In this document: positions 23,837 to 31,579 of the stretch, piece after piece | How positions within the stretch are numbered: position 1 is the first letter of the stretch | Layout of the letters: every line of letters begins with the position of its first letter | Source: Bacillus sp. V59.32b | Lineage (GTDB): Bacteria; Bacillota; Bacilli; Bacillales; DSM-1321 | Direction: 5' to 3' | Length of the DNA stretch: 40,206 bases | Assembly (NCBI RefSeq): GCF_003429085.1 | Contig: NZ_QVTC01000061.1 | Span: forward strand, 1 to 40,206 | Program-made: the position numbers and the translations under genes | The notes under the pieces: generated by a model | Seen by the model: the letters and a program-made list of their open reading frames with translations, nothing else | The model's database searches: none | What the model was told of the DNA's origin: nothing

Positions 23837-24753
23837 CTGACAGTCCTCTGTTTCGGCAGATTATCGAACAAGGAAAAAAAGCGGCATATTCATCTTCGTC
23901 CGTGTTGGTTTATGGGGAAAGCGGCGTTGGCAAGGAACTATTCGTTCAAAGTATTCATAATGCTTCCAAGAGGCGGAATGGCCCGTTCATCGCCCAAAAT
24001 TGTGCAGCGCTCCCCGATACGCTGCTCGAAAGTCTGTTGTTCGGAACGACCAAGGGCAGCTATACAGGAGCGATGGACAGACAGGGGCTGTTTGAACTGG
24101 CTCATGAAGGAACGCTTTTTCTTGATGAGCTGCAGTCGATGCCGATAGAACTGCAAGCAAAGCTGTTAAGGGTGTTGGAGGACGGACTCGTAAGAAGGAT
24201 AGGCGGCACGAAAAGCACCTCCGTTGATGTAAGAGTAATTGCCGCAATGAATATCCATCCTGAAGAAGCACTTAAGATAAATAACCTTCGCGCCGACTTG
24301 TTTTACCGGCTGAATGTCATGAGCTACAGACTTCCTCCTTTAGTAGAAAGAAAAGAGGATATCGTATTGCTATCCAATCATTTCATGTCGTTGTTCAACC
24401 AAAACCTTGGCAAAACAGTAAAAGGATTGAATCAAAAGGTGAAAAGTGCCTTTTTACATTATCATTGGCCGGGAAATGTCCGGGAATTAAAGCATACGAT
24501 CGAATATATGATGAACGTTACAGAAGAAGATGTTTTAACGGAAAATGAGCTCCCGATATTATTCAACGGTTTCTCAGGAATCAATACACATTTGCTGCCG
24601 CTAAGGGAAGCAATCAAAAAAACGGAAGAAGAACTGATACGGAAGGCCCTAGTTCAGACGAATGGCAATGTCTATCAGGCTTCTAAAATTCTCGAAGTCC
24701 CGCGACAAACGCTGCAATATAAAATCAAAAAGCACGAGATTCTGAACGAGTGA
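23788..24753 (+). CDS. Sigma-54 activator, AAA+ and HTH part (after the frameshift)
   Basis: This is the continuation of the PAS protein in the -1 frame. It begins KPTNHNGAKYSFSDILTDSP. It then has Walker A GESGVGKE, GSYTGA in place of the GAFTGA loop that contacts sigma-54, Walker B GTLFLDEL, NLRADLFYRLNVMSYRLPPL and a Fis-type helix-turn-helix (VYQASKILEVPRQTLQYKIKKHE). The first in-frame start codon (GTG at 23902) lies within the domain just before Walker A, so independent initiation would give a damaged ATPase. Joined to the PAS part the protein is 462 residues, the RocR length. The likely target is the -24/-12 promoter of kamA just downstream. Confidence 0.78.
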   Translation, partial: KPTNHNGAKYSFSDILTDSPLFRQIIEQGKKAAYSSSSVLVYGESGVGKELFVQSIHNASKRRNGPFIAQNCAALPDTLLESLLFGTTKGSYTGAMDRQGLFELAHEGTLFLDELQSMPIELQAKLLRVLEDGLVRRIGGTKSTSVDVRVIAAMNIHPEEALKINNLRADLFYRLNVMSYRLPPLVERKEDIVLLSNHFMSLFNQNLGKTVKGLNQKVKSAFLHYHWPGNVRELKHTIEYMMNVTEEDVLTENELPILFNGFSGINTHLLPLREAIKKTEEELIRKALVQTNGNVYQASKILEVPRQTLQYKIKKHEILNE

Positions 24754-24808
24754 ATGAACAAAAATGAAATGTTACTGCAAAAATAAATGGATGTTGCAAA
24801 CTTTTAAG

Positions 24809-24840
24809 AGGCCCATGCTAACAGATGGGCTCTTTTTTTT
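24809..24840 (+). terminator. Intrinsic terminator after the sigma-54 activator
   Basis: GCCCAT pairs with ATGGGC around GCTAACAG and is followed by eight T. It separates the activator from the kamA promoter. Confidence 0.8.
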
Positions 24841-24865
24841 GAAGTGAATCTGCTTCTTATACATT

Positions 24866-24883
24866 TTGGCATGCTTCTTGCAT
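24866..24883 (+). promoter_or_regulatory. Sigma-54 (-24/-12) promoter of kamA
   Basis: TTGGCATGCTTCTTGCAT fits the SigL consensus TTGGCACG-N4-TTGCA, with GG and GC separated by exactly 10 bases. Transcription would start about 12 bases on, near 24894, just before the GGAGG of kamA. Confidence 0.88.
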
Positions 24884-24918
24884 CAATTATCAGTAACCAC
24901 AAACAAGGAGGCAGTGCC

Positions 24919-26328
24919 ATGATTCATAATTTATACAAACCAAAACGCCATTGGCAGGACATTGAGCTATGGAAAGACGTGCCAGAGGAAAAATGGAATG
25001 ATTGGATTTGGCAGTTAACGAACACAATCAGAACGCTGGAAGATTTAAAAAAGGTCATTAATCTAACTCCTGATGAAGAAGAAGGCGTCAGGATTTCTAC
25101 GAAAACAATTCCTTTAAATATTACACCTTACTACGCTTCCCTGATGGATCCCGATGACAAGAGATGTCCGGTCAGAATGCAGTCAGTCCCGATCTCACAA
25201 GAAATGCACAAAACGAAATATGATATGGAAGACCCGCTTGCGGAGGACGAGGATTCACCGGTTCCGGGATTAACACACAGATATCCGGACCGAGTCCTGT
25301 TTTTGGTGACAAACCAATGCTCCATGTACTGCCGTTATTGTACGCGCCGCCGATTTTCAGGACAAATTGGGATGGGTGTGCCGAAAAAACAGCTGGACGG
25401 GGCCATCAGCTATATCCGGGAAACGCCGGCAGTCCGGGACGTCCTCATTTCAGGCGGGGACGGTCTGCTGATTAATGACACCATTTTAGAATATATTTTA
25501 AAAAACCTGCGCGAGATCCCGCACCTTGAAATCATCCGAATTGGTACGCGGGCACCGGTTGTCTTCCCGCAGCGAATCACCGAAAACCTGTGTGAAATAT
25601 TAAAGAAATATCACCCAGTCTGGCTGAATACCCATTTCAATACATCGATTGAAATAACCGAAGAGTCAAAAAAAGCGTGTGAAATGCTTGTTAATGCGGG
25701 TGTCCCGGTCGGTAACCAGGCTGTTATCCTGGCCGGTATTAATGACAGCGTGGCGATCATGAAAAAACTGGTCCATGACCTTGTCAAAATCAGAGTGCGT
25801 CCATATTATATGTACCAATGTGATCTATCCGAAGGAATCGGTCATTTCCGCGCACCGATTTCAAAAGGACTCGAAATCATCGAGGGACTTCGTGGCCACA
25901 CCTCGGGCTATGCGGTGCCGACCTTTGTCGTCGACGCACCTGGAGGAGGCGGAAAAGTTACCCTTCAGCCTAACTATATTCTTTCGCAATCACCGGCCAA
26001 AACCATTCTTCGCAATTTTGAAGGGGTCATCTCCAGTTACCCGGAGCCGGAGAACTACACGCCCGGCAGAGCGGATGATTATTTCAAGCATATCTATCCT
26101 GATATGGAAGAGAAGGGCTCAGATACCGGCATTGCCGGTTTAATGAACGATAAACAGTTCAATCTTGTACCGGAAGGATTGAAGCGAATGGACAGACGAA
26201 AGGATTATGAATTGAATCCAAGTCATGCATCGCTAAAAGACCAGCGTGAAAAAAGAGACACCTTAAAAGAAAAAAAATTTAAAGCGCAACTGGCGAAGGA
26301 CAGTGAAAAAGAAAAGGAAAAAGGATGA
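24919..26328 (+). CDS. kamA: Lysine 2,3-aminomutase
   Basis: This radical SAM/PLP enzyme interconverts L-lysine and L-beta-lysine. The product has 469 residues, close to B. subtilis KamA. The 4Fe-4S cluster cysteines are Cys134, Cys138 and Cys141 in NQCSMYCRYCTRRRF. ISGGDGLL binds SAM, and the PLP lysine is Lys346 in VDAPGGGGKVTL. The C-terminal tail is highly charged (KDQREKRDTLKEKKFKAQL). The ATG at 24919 has GGAGG eight bases upstream and lies just after a sigma-54 promoter. The stop overlaps the YokU start (ATGA). It supplies beta-lysine to AblB. Confidence 0.96.
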   Translation: MIHNLYKPKRHWQDIELWKDVPEEKWNDWIWQLTNTIRTLEDLKKVINLTPDEEEGVRISTKTIPLNITPYYASLMDPDDKRCPVRMQSVPISQEMHKTKYDMEDPLAEDEDSPVPGLTHRYPDRVLFLVTNQCSMYCRYCTRRRFSGQIGMGVPKKQLDGAISYIRETPAVRDVLISGGDGLLINDTILEYILKNLREIPHLEIIRIGTRAPVVFPQRITENLCEILKKYHPVWLNTHFNTSIEITEESKKACEMLVNAGVPVGNQAVILAGINDSVAIMKKLVHDLVKIRVRPYYMYQCDLSEGIGHFRAPISKGLEIIEGLRGHTSGYAVPTFVVDAPGGGGKVTLQPNYILSQSPAKTILRNFEGVISSYPEPENYTPGRADDYFKHIYPDMEEKGSDTGIAGLMNDKQFNLVPEGLKRMDRRKDYELNPSHASLKDQREKRDTLKEKKFKAQLAKDSEKEKEKG

Positions 26329-26612
26329 TCAAAGTGGAGATATGCGAGTGGTGCAACGAAGGCAGCCTTTCTGATGTTACGGCCCCGGTCTATTGGGAGT
26401 TGCCGGATGGCACAAAAGCGATTGAAATTACAGCAACCCCTTCCAAACGATGTGATGCCTGCGGTGCCTGTTATCAGGTGGACAGCATCGTTAAGCAAAT
26501 TGAAGATCAGCTCTTTTTAATAAACACAGCCCAGCTGGATAAATCAATTCCATTCGAAGAGTTAATGAAGGTGCCAAGGCTTTTGAAAAGGAATTATTTT
26601 GATTTTTCCTGA
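26325..26612 (+). CDS. yokU: YokU family zinc-finger protein next to kamA
   Basis: This 95-residue protein has two CxxC pairs, CEWC near residue 8 and CDACGAC near residue 44, likely to bind zinc, and a Leu-rich C-terminal half. It belongs to the YokU family, which is found beside lysine 2,3-aminomutase in Bacillus and resembles the N-terminal part of YgiT/MqsA-type regulators without their HTH. A regulatory or chaperone-like role for KamA is possible; none is established. The ATG overlaps the kamA stop by four bases, so both genes share the sigma-54 transcript. Confidence 0.88.
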   Translation: MIKVEICEWCNEGSLSDVTAPVYWELPDGTKAIEITATPSKRCDACGACYQVDSIVKQIEDQLFLINTAQLDKSIPFEELMKVPRLLKRNYFDFS

Positions 26613-26723
26613 TGGCGGGAGCCGGTCAAACTGCTTCAAAATGGATTATTTGGTTTTAATTAAGGTTAACCGGAGCAAACAGTAGGCGAGAAAGAAGAGC
26701 AGCTTAAATAGCATACACGGAGG

Positions 26724-26750
26724 AACTCACCGGAGGGTGAGTTTTCTTTA
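26724..26750 (+). terminator. Intrinsic terminator after yokU
   Basis: AACTCACC-GGAG-GGTGAGTT followed by a T-rich run. The surrounding 26613-26937 stretch holds no other supported gene. Confidence 0.85.
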
Positions 26751-26937
26751 TTGATTAACAATTCTTAAGAATGTTTTTTGCATATAAATCCAGGGTTATT
26801 TTTATCTTGCAAAGGATTCATAATAAGAGGAGAAACGTACATAGCCGAATGAACGTTAAACTAGACCGTGGTGATTTCATCCGCTATAGTAATATCGAAA
26901 TAAAGTCTATTATTAACTAATTAAAAAGGGGATTGTA

Positions 26938-27156
26938 ATGAAATCTTTTTATCATTTTCTAATGAAGTACAGACAGCCGAAAAACATTGATGAGATTACG
27001 GCATTTGCTAATCAAGCATATGAAGATCATGGTTTTCCAAAGCAATCTTCCGATTATCATGAAATCAGCACCTATCTTGAAATGAACGGTCACTATCTGG
27101 ATAGTATGACCGTTTTTGATCAAGCATGGGAGTTGTATATTCAGACTGAAGGCTGA
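26938..27156 (+). CDS. yozE: YozE family (UPF0346) small protein
   Basis: This 72-residue protein is very like B. subtilis YozE: MKSFYHFLMKYRQPK, then ITAFANQAYEDHGFPKQSSDYHEISTYLEMNGHYL and FDQAWELY. The family is a small helical bundle of the sterile-alpha-motif-like type with no known function, conserved across Bacilli and lactic acid bacteria. AAAAGGGG lies upstream of the ATG. It keeps its B. subtilis position downstream of kamA-yokU. Confidence 0.93.
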   Translation: MKSFYHFLMKYRQPKNIDEITAFANQAYEDHGFPKQSSDYHEISTYLEMNGHYLDSMTVFDQAWELYIQTEG

Positions 27157-27240
27157 ACACTTTTCCATTAACCCGAATATTTCCCACTGCATATACTATT
27201 TTAATTAAACTTGAGGGCGATGCTTGAGGGGATGTCACTA

Positions 27241-27954
27241 ATGGGGAAAAGGAAAGAGCCGAAGTTCAAGAAGGGTGATACGGTGGTCATTACGATGTAC
27301 GGGACAGTCGGGAACGTCACGGATGTTAAGTATGTTGACGGCACTTATGCATACGAAGTAAACCACAATAAAAGCTTATATATAGAAAGTGCGCTTCAGC
27401 ACATCTTTGAATATAAAGGTGAAGTTTTTTTTGATAAAGAACAAATTAATATTGAATACAAGTTTTTCTTCGGTGACCTTGTTCAGGTGGATGGGTATGG
27501 AAATGATTATTTTAAGGTGGTCGGCTTTCGAACGGAGATCTGGAGATATAAAGAAAATGCTTGGGAAGATGTTATTTATGAGCTTTCCCGGATTTCAGAC
27601 GGCGAGTGGCTCGAGGCACACGAGGAAGAATTAACTCTTATCGCCGATGCTGAGAGAGCGGACAAAATCATTCAGAAGCTGGGATTGCTTCACCCGATTA
27701 ATAAAAAGCCCCGGAAAAAGGAACCTGCCGGAGGACCCTCGACACCTCGTAAATCTGAAAAAGAGAGAATGGAGATGATTGCCGAAAAAAAGCAGCTGAT
27801 TGATGACCTGCTCGATTTATATAACGATTATCGGATTTTATATCAAATGTATGAAGACGATGAGTATAAACACGTGATGAATCTGGCAATGATGAAGATC
27901 AGGGAACTGGCTGAAGAACTGTATGATAAGGGCAAAAAGAAGATGCAAAATTGA
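27241..27954 (+). CDS. yodN: YodN-like conserved hypothetical protein
   Basis: This protein of about 237 residues is basic at its ends. The first 130 residues contain two similar beta-strand modules, each beginning with a hydrophilic FKKGDTVVI / FFGDLVQVDG motif and resembling small SH3-like barrels (my reading). A Lys/Pro/Ser linker (NKKPRKKEPAGGPSTPRKSEKERMEM) joins them to a C-terminal helical region rich in Tyr, Asp and Glu (LIDDLLDLYNDYRILYQMYEDDEYK). Synteny with yozE and yozD points to B. subtilis YodN, but that match is from position, not alignment. The ATG at 27241 has GAGGGG nine bases upstream; in-frame ATGs at 27220 and 27232 are alternatives. Confidence 0.65.
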   Translation: MGKRKEPKFKKGDTVVITMYGTVGNVTDVKYVDGTYAYEVNHNKSLYIESALQHIFEYKGEVFFDKEQINIEYKFFFGDLVQVDGYGNDYFKVVGFRTEIWRYKENAWEDVIYELSRISDGEWLEAHEEELTLIADAERADKIIQKLGLLHPINKKPRKKEPAGGPSTPRKSEKERMEMIAEKKQLIDDLLDLYNDYRILYQMYEDDEYKHVMNLAMMKIRELAEELYDKGKKKMQN

Positions 27955-28019
27955 GAGTAATGATTGCTCAGGAATAAATGAAAGCCTTCATTCATACACC
28001 TTAGTAAGGGGGCGATGAT

Positions 28020-28190
28020 ATGGGGGAAATCGAAGTTTTTATTGATACAGAAGAAATTGCCGAATTCTTCTTTCAGGAGCTGATGAGGCGGGGATACATC
28101 CCTACAGAACATGAATTGGAGGATCTCGCTGATATTACCTTTGATTACTTGATTGAAAAATGCATAATTGATGAGGACACAGAGGGATAA
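28020..28190 (+). CDS. yozD: YozD family small protein
   Basis: This 56-residue acidic protein reads MGEIEVFIDTEEIAEFFFQEL, then RRGYIPTEHELEDLADITFDYLIEKCIIDEDTEG. It matches the YozD family of Bacillus (about 58 residues, unknown function). AAGGGGG sits eight bases before the ATG. It follows the YodN-like gene by 65 bases and precedes a terminator. Confidence 0.88.
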   Translation: MGEIEVFIDTEEIAEFFFQELMRRGYIPTEHELEDLADITFDYLIEKCIIDEDTEG

Positions 28191-28239
28191 CGGCATCTAT
28201 GAATAACACATAAATTGCCCTTGAAAAATGGACGATTAC

Positions 28240-28270
28240 AAAACGACGGACTTCCCCGTCGTTTTATTTA
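28240..28270 (+). terminator. Intrinsic terminator after yozD
   Basis: AAAACGACGG pairs perfectly with CCGTCGTTTT around a 6-base loop, followed by ATTTATT. Confidence 0.88.
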
Positions 28271-28345
28271 TTGGAAAAATGTTTGAAACCTTCTCAAAAG
28301 GTAAACGTATTTACTAGAAAGAAGAAAATAATAGGAGGGCTTTAG

Positions 28346-28516
28346 GTGATTAAAAAATTGCTTCAGAAATTATTGAACGATGGCCATAGCAAACATAGAC
28401 CTATGCATTCAAGCAGCGATTGGAACAATAAGAATATGAAAAACCATCAAAACTACGGGCACAACCATTATAAGAAAAAACACAAGAAATCATCCCGAGG
28501 TTTTTTCAGCAGTTAG
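28346..28516 (+). CDS. Small His/Lys/Asn-rich peptide ahead of the kinase gene
   Basis: This 56-residue peptide has an amphipathic start (MIKKLLQKLLNDGHSKHR), a His/Asn/Tyr-rich middle (NMKNHQNYGHNHYKKKH) and a basic end (KKSSRGFFSS). There are seven histidines and fourteen lysines. It does not match a family I can name. A perfect AGGAGG is seven bases before the GTG start, so translation should be strong. The kinase gene begins six bases after its stop. Metal or nucleic-acid binding is possible from composition only. Confidence 0.72.
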   Translation: MIKKLLQKLLNDGHSKHRPMHSSSDWNNKNMKNHQNYGHNHYKKKHKKSSRGFFSS

Positions 28517-28522
28517 AAAACT

Positions 28523-29323
28523 ATGACAAAGATAACTCTTAAAGTAATAGGCGAGCCCATTTTTGATTTGCTTTTCCGATGGTCGTTTTTTAAAAATAAA
28601 CAGTGGCTGTTCATGAAAAAGATAGGTAAAGGCAGCTTCGGGACGGCTTATTTAATAAAGGACCCATCGGAAAACCGCCTCTATATCTTAAAAAGGATGA
28701 ATTATCATAAATTGAATTCTGCGGAAGCAAAAGAAGGGTTTACTATCGAGGGACAGCTGCTGTCAGAACTTGCTGATCATGCCTTTCCGGCTCTTATTGA
28801 AAAGGGCAAGTGGAAAGGCACACCCTATATGGTCATGGAGTATAAGAATGGAAAAACATTTGAGCAGCTAATCTTCTCGGAGGATAAAGTGTTTACTGAG
28901 CAAGAAGCCTTTATAATATCGGCCCGGATTCTTGCCAAAGTGACAGAGCTTCATAAAAAAGGCATCATCCATCGGGACCTGCGCATTCCCAACATTCTGA
29001 CAAACGGGATAGATATGTTCATCATTGATTTTGGTCTGGCGCGCAAGGCAGATCATAGTCCTGACGATACGGGTAATGGAGATCCGCGGAAACCAATTCA
29101 CTTTACCAGTGATTTATACGCGATCGGTCATTTCTTGCTATTTTTATTATACTCCGGCTATACGCCTGTAGCGAAAAATGAGCGGGCATGGGATGAAGAA
29201 TTAACGATTCACCCTGATTCAATAAGGATCATAAAAAAGCTGCTTATGAGTGATTTGCCCTTTGACAGCAGTGATCAGGCATTAACAGAGATAAAAAAAC
29301 ATATCAAAACACAATGGGAGTGA
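28523..29323 (+). CDS. Serine/threonine protein kinase, single-domain
   Basis: This 266-residue eukaryotic-like kinase has no transmembrane part. The glycine loop is IGKGSFGTAYLI, the ATP-binding Lys is in YILKRM, the hinge is VMEYKNGKT, the catalytic loop is HRDLRIPN (His150-Asp152) and the metal Asp is in IIDFGLARK. The usual HRDxKxxN lysine is Arg154 here, a conservative change also met in PrkD/YbdM-like enzymes. The activation segment is short. There is almost no ribosome site before the ATG, so expression probably depends on coupling to the upstream peptide gene. It is followed by spo0M with a 5-base gap. Confidence 0.85.
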   Translation: MTKITLKVIGEPIFDLLFRWSFFKNKQWLFMKKIGKGSFGTAYLIKDPSENRLYILKRMNYHKLNSAEAKEGFTIEGQLLSELADHAFPALIEKGKWKGTPYMVMEYKNGKTFEQLIFSEDKVFTEQEAFIISARILAKVTELHKKGIIHRDLRIPNILTNGIDMFIIDFGLARKADHSPDDTGNGDPRKPIHFTSDLYAIGHFLLFLLYSGYTPVAKNERAWDEELTIHPDSIRIIKKLLMSDLPFDSSDQALTEIKKHIKTQWE

Positions 29324-29328
29324 GTGGA

Positions 29329-30099
29329 ATGTCAGTTTTTAACAAAGTCCTTGCCAGCATCGGGATTGGAAGTGCCCATGTCGATACAAAGCTTGAGAGG
29401 GAACGGTTCAGACCGGGTGATTTAGTTACCGGTTCAGTCGAAATCATAGGCGGCAGTGTTCCCCAAAAAATAGACGAAATCTATTTATCCGTGCATACAA
29501 CCTATGTGAAGGAATATGATGGCAAGAAGCTTACACAGATTGCAACGATCCATAAAATCCGTATCAATGAGCCGTTTGAAGTAGCTCCGACGGAGAAAAA
29601 AGAAATTCCGTTTACTTTTAATCTGCCGTATGAAACGCCGGTGACCTCAGGAAAGACAAAAGTATGGATTTCTACCGGTCTTGATATTAAAAACGCCGTC
29701 GATCCCAAGGACGAAGATTTTATCCGCATAGAGCCCAATGAACTGATACAATCCACTTTTTCTGCATTGGAAGCCCTTGGATTTCAGCTCAGAAACGCGG
29801 ATTGTGAAGAAGCACCCTACCGCTTTCGAAAAAAAATGCCATTTATACAAGAATTTGAGTTCATTCCGAAAACAGGCGCTTATAAAGGTAAACTGGATGA
29901 GCTTGAAATTGCCTTTTTCTTGAAAAACAGAGAAGAAGCTGAAGTATTGATTGAAGTGGATAGAAAAGCGAAAGGAATTGCCGGTCTGTTTGCTGAGACG
30001 CTGGATATGGATGAGACAAAAGTAAGAGGTTTCATCTCCGCTTCAGAGATTCCTGTACTGAAAGAAAAATTAAACGGGATCATCAGCCGTTACGTTTAA
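29329..30099 (+). CDS. spo0M: Sporulation-control protein Spo0M
   Basis: This 256-residue protein is the Bacillus Spo0M, an arrestin-like beta-sandwich involved in sporulation control and cell division. Features: MSVFNKVLASIGIGSAHVDTKLERERFRPGDLVTGSV at the N-terminus, IDEIYLSVHTTY, then IPFTFNLPYETPVTSGKTKVWISTGLDI, and a C-terminal SASEIPVLKEKL. The ATG at 29329 is chosen because GGGAGTGA sits just upstream; the ATG at 29314 lies inside the kinase gene. The 5-base gap to the kinase gene implies one transcript. Confidence 0.94.
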   Translation: MSVFNKVLASIGIGSAHVDTKLERERFRPGDLVTGSVEIIGGSVPQKIDEIYLSVHTTYVKEYDGKKLTQIATIHKIRINEPFEVAPTEKKEIPFTFNLPYETPVTSGKTKVWISTGLDIKNAVDPKDEDFIRIEPNELIQSTFSALEALGFQLRNADCEEAPYRFRKKMPFIQEFEFIPKTGAYKGKLDELEIAFFLKNREEAEVLIEVDRKAKGIAGLFAETLDMDETKVRGFISASEIPVLKEKLNGIISRYV

Positions 30100-30104
30100 A
30101 CTGA

Positions 30105-30136
30105 AAAATGCCGCAGGAAGCCCTGTGGCATTTTTT
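30105..30136 (+). terminator. Intrinsic terminator after spo0M
   Basis: AAATGCCGCAGG pairs with CCTGTGGCATTT (one G-U), followed by T. Repeat array 3 starts about 100 bases later. Confidence 0.9.
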
Positions 30137-30232
30137 GATAGCAAGAAAACTTTTACTTTCAAGATGTCTAGCATCGACGCCGAGGACGTCATTTGAATCA
30201 ATGCCAACATAGGATAAGAACTACATCGGCTG

Positions 30233-31488
30233 TGAAAATATGGTGATCCAAAAATATGATCGGTGATCCAAAAATATGATCGATGATCCAAACATGTGAG
30301 CGGTGATCCGAAAATATGGGCGATGATCGGAAAATATGATCGATGATCCAAATATATGAGCGATGCTCCGAAAATATGGGCGATGCTCCGAAAATATGAG
30401 CGGTGATTTGAATATATGAGCAGTGTTCTGAATATATGAGCGGTAATCTGAATATATGAGCGGTGATCCGAAAATATGGGCGATGCTCCGAAAATATGAG
30501 CGGTGATCCAAATATATGAGCGATGCTCCGAAAATATGAGCGATGATCTGAATATATGAGCGATAATCTGAAAATATGAGCGGGATCTGAATATATGAGC
30601 GATTATGCGAATATACGAGGGATGATCCGAAAATATGAGCGGTAATCTGAATATATGAGCGATGCTCCGAAAATATGAGCGGTGATTTGAATATATGAGC
30701 GATGATCTGAAAATATGAGCGATGCTCCGAAAATATGAGCGATGCTCCGAAAATATGAGCGATGATCTGAATATATGAGCGGTAATCTGAATATATGATC
30801 GATGCTCCGAAAATATGAGCGGTAATCCGAATATATGAGCGATAATCCGAAAATATGAGCGATGATCCAAACATATGAGCGGTGATCTGAATATATGGGC
30901 GATGCTCCGAAAATATGAGCGGTAATCTGAAAATATGAGCGAAGGTCCGAAAATATGAGCGGTGATCTGAATATATGAGCGGTAATCTGATATATGAGCG
31001 ATGATCCGAAAATATGAGCGATGATCCAAACATATGAGCGATGCTCCGAAGATATGAGCGATGCTCCGAAGATATGAGCGATGCTCCAAATATATGAGCG
31101 GTAATCTGAAAATATGAGCGATGCTCCGAAAATATGAGCGGTAATCTGAATATATGAGCGATGCTCCGAAAATATGAGCGATGATCTGAATATATGAGCG
31201 GTAATCTGAAAATATGAGCGGTAATCTGAATATATGAGCGATGCTCCGAAAATATGAGCGATGCTCCGAAAATATGAGCGGTAATCTGAAAATATGAGCG
31301 ATGCTCCGAAAATATGAGCAGTGCTCTAAATATATGAGCAGTAATCTGAAAATATGAGCGATGCTCCGAAAATATGAGCGATGCTCCGAAAATATGAGCG
31401 GTGATCCAAACATATGAGCGATTATCGGAAAATATGATCGATTATCCAAATATATGAGCGATGCCATAAAAATATGAGCGGTGATCAG
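30233..31488. repeat. 20-bp tandem repeat array (array 3), about 63 units
   Basis: The commonest unit is GATGCTCCGAAAATATGAGC. The right half (A/T)ATATGAGC is almost invariant. The left half alternates among GATGCTCCGA, GGTAATCTGA, GATGATCTGA, GGTGATCCGA and similar. The register stays exactly 20 bp over hundreds of bases with only a few slips of one or two bases. GAGC-GAT-GCTC forms short inverted repeats across unit borders. It lies between spo0M (after its terminator) and ppaC. The minus strand is free of stops only because the unit contains none; I do not accept a gene there. Confidence 0.95.
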
Positions 31489-31579
31489 AGAAGACATAAT
31501 GATGAGGCAATTTTTCGTCGATGTTCTTACTTACGCTTTTTTTATTATAGATACTGCATAAATTTTTTTGGTTCCAAAA

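Noticed and set aside
26849-26920. 23-codon ORF (MNVKLDRGDFIRYSN...) before yozE
   Set aside because: The nearest AGAGGAGA is about 15 bases from the ATG, and there is no other support.
30221-31033. 270-residue minus-strand frame in the same array
   Set aside because: It is a second frame of the same stop-free repeat, with the same repetitive composition, so it is equally an artefact.
10508-31488. CRISPR arrays as an explanation for the tandem repeats
   Set aside because: Units are contiguous 20-bp repeats without unique spacers, and no cas genes are present.
30070-31497. 475-residue minus-strand open frame with repeating SYFRSIAHIF-type sequence
   Set aside because: The 20-bp unit has no stop codon on that strand, so any frame stays open and three units give a 20-residue period. 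The frame continues through the spo0M terminator into antisense of spo0M, and it has no ribosome site or codon bias.
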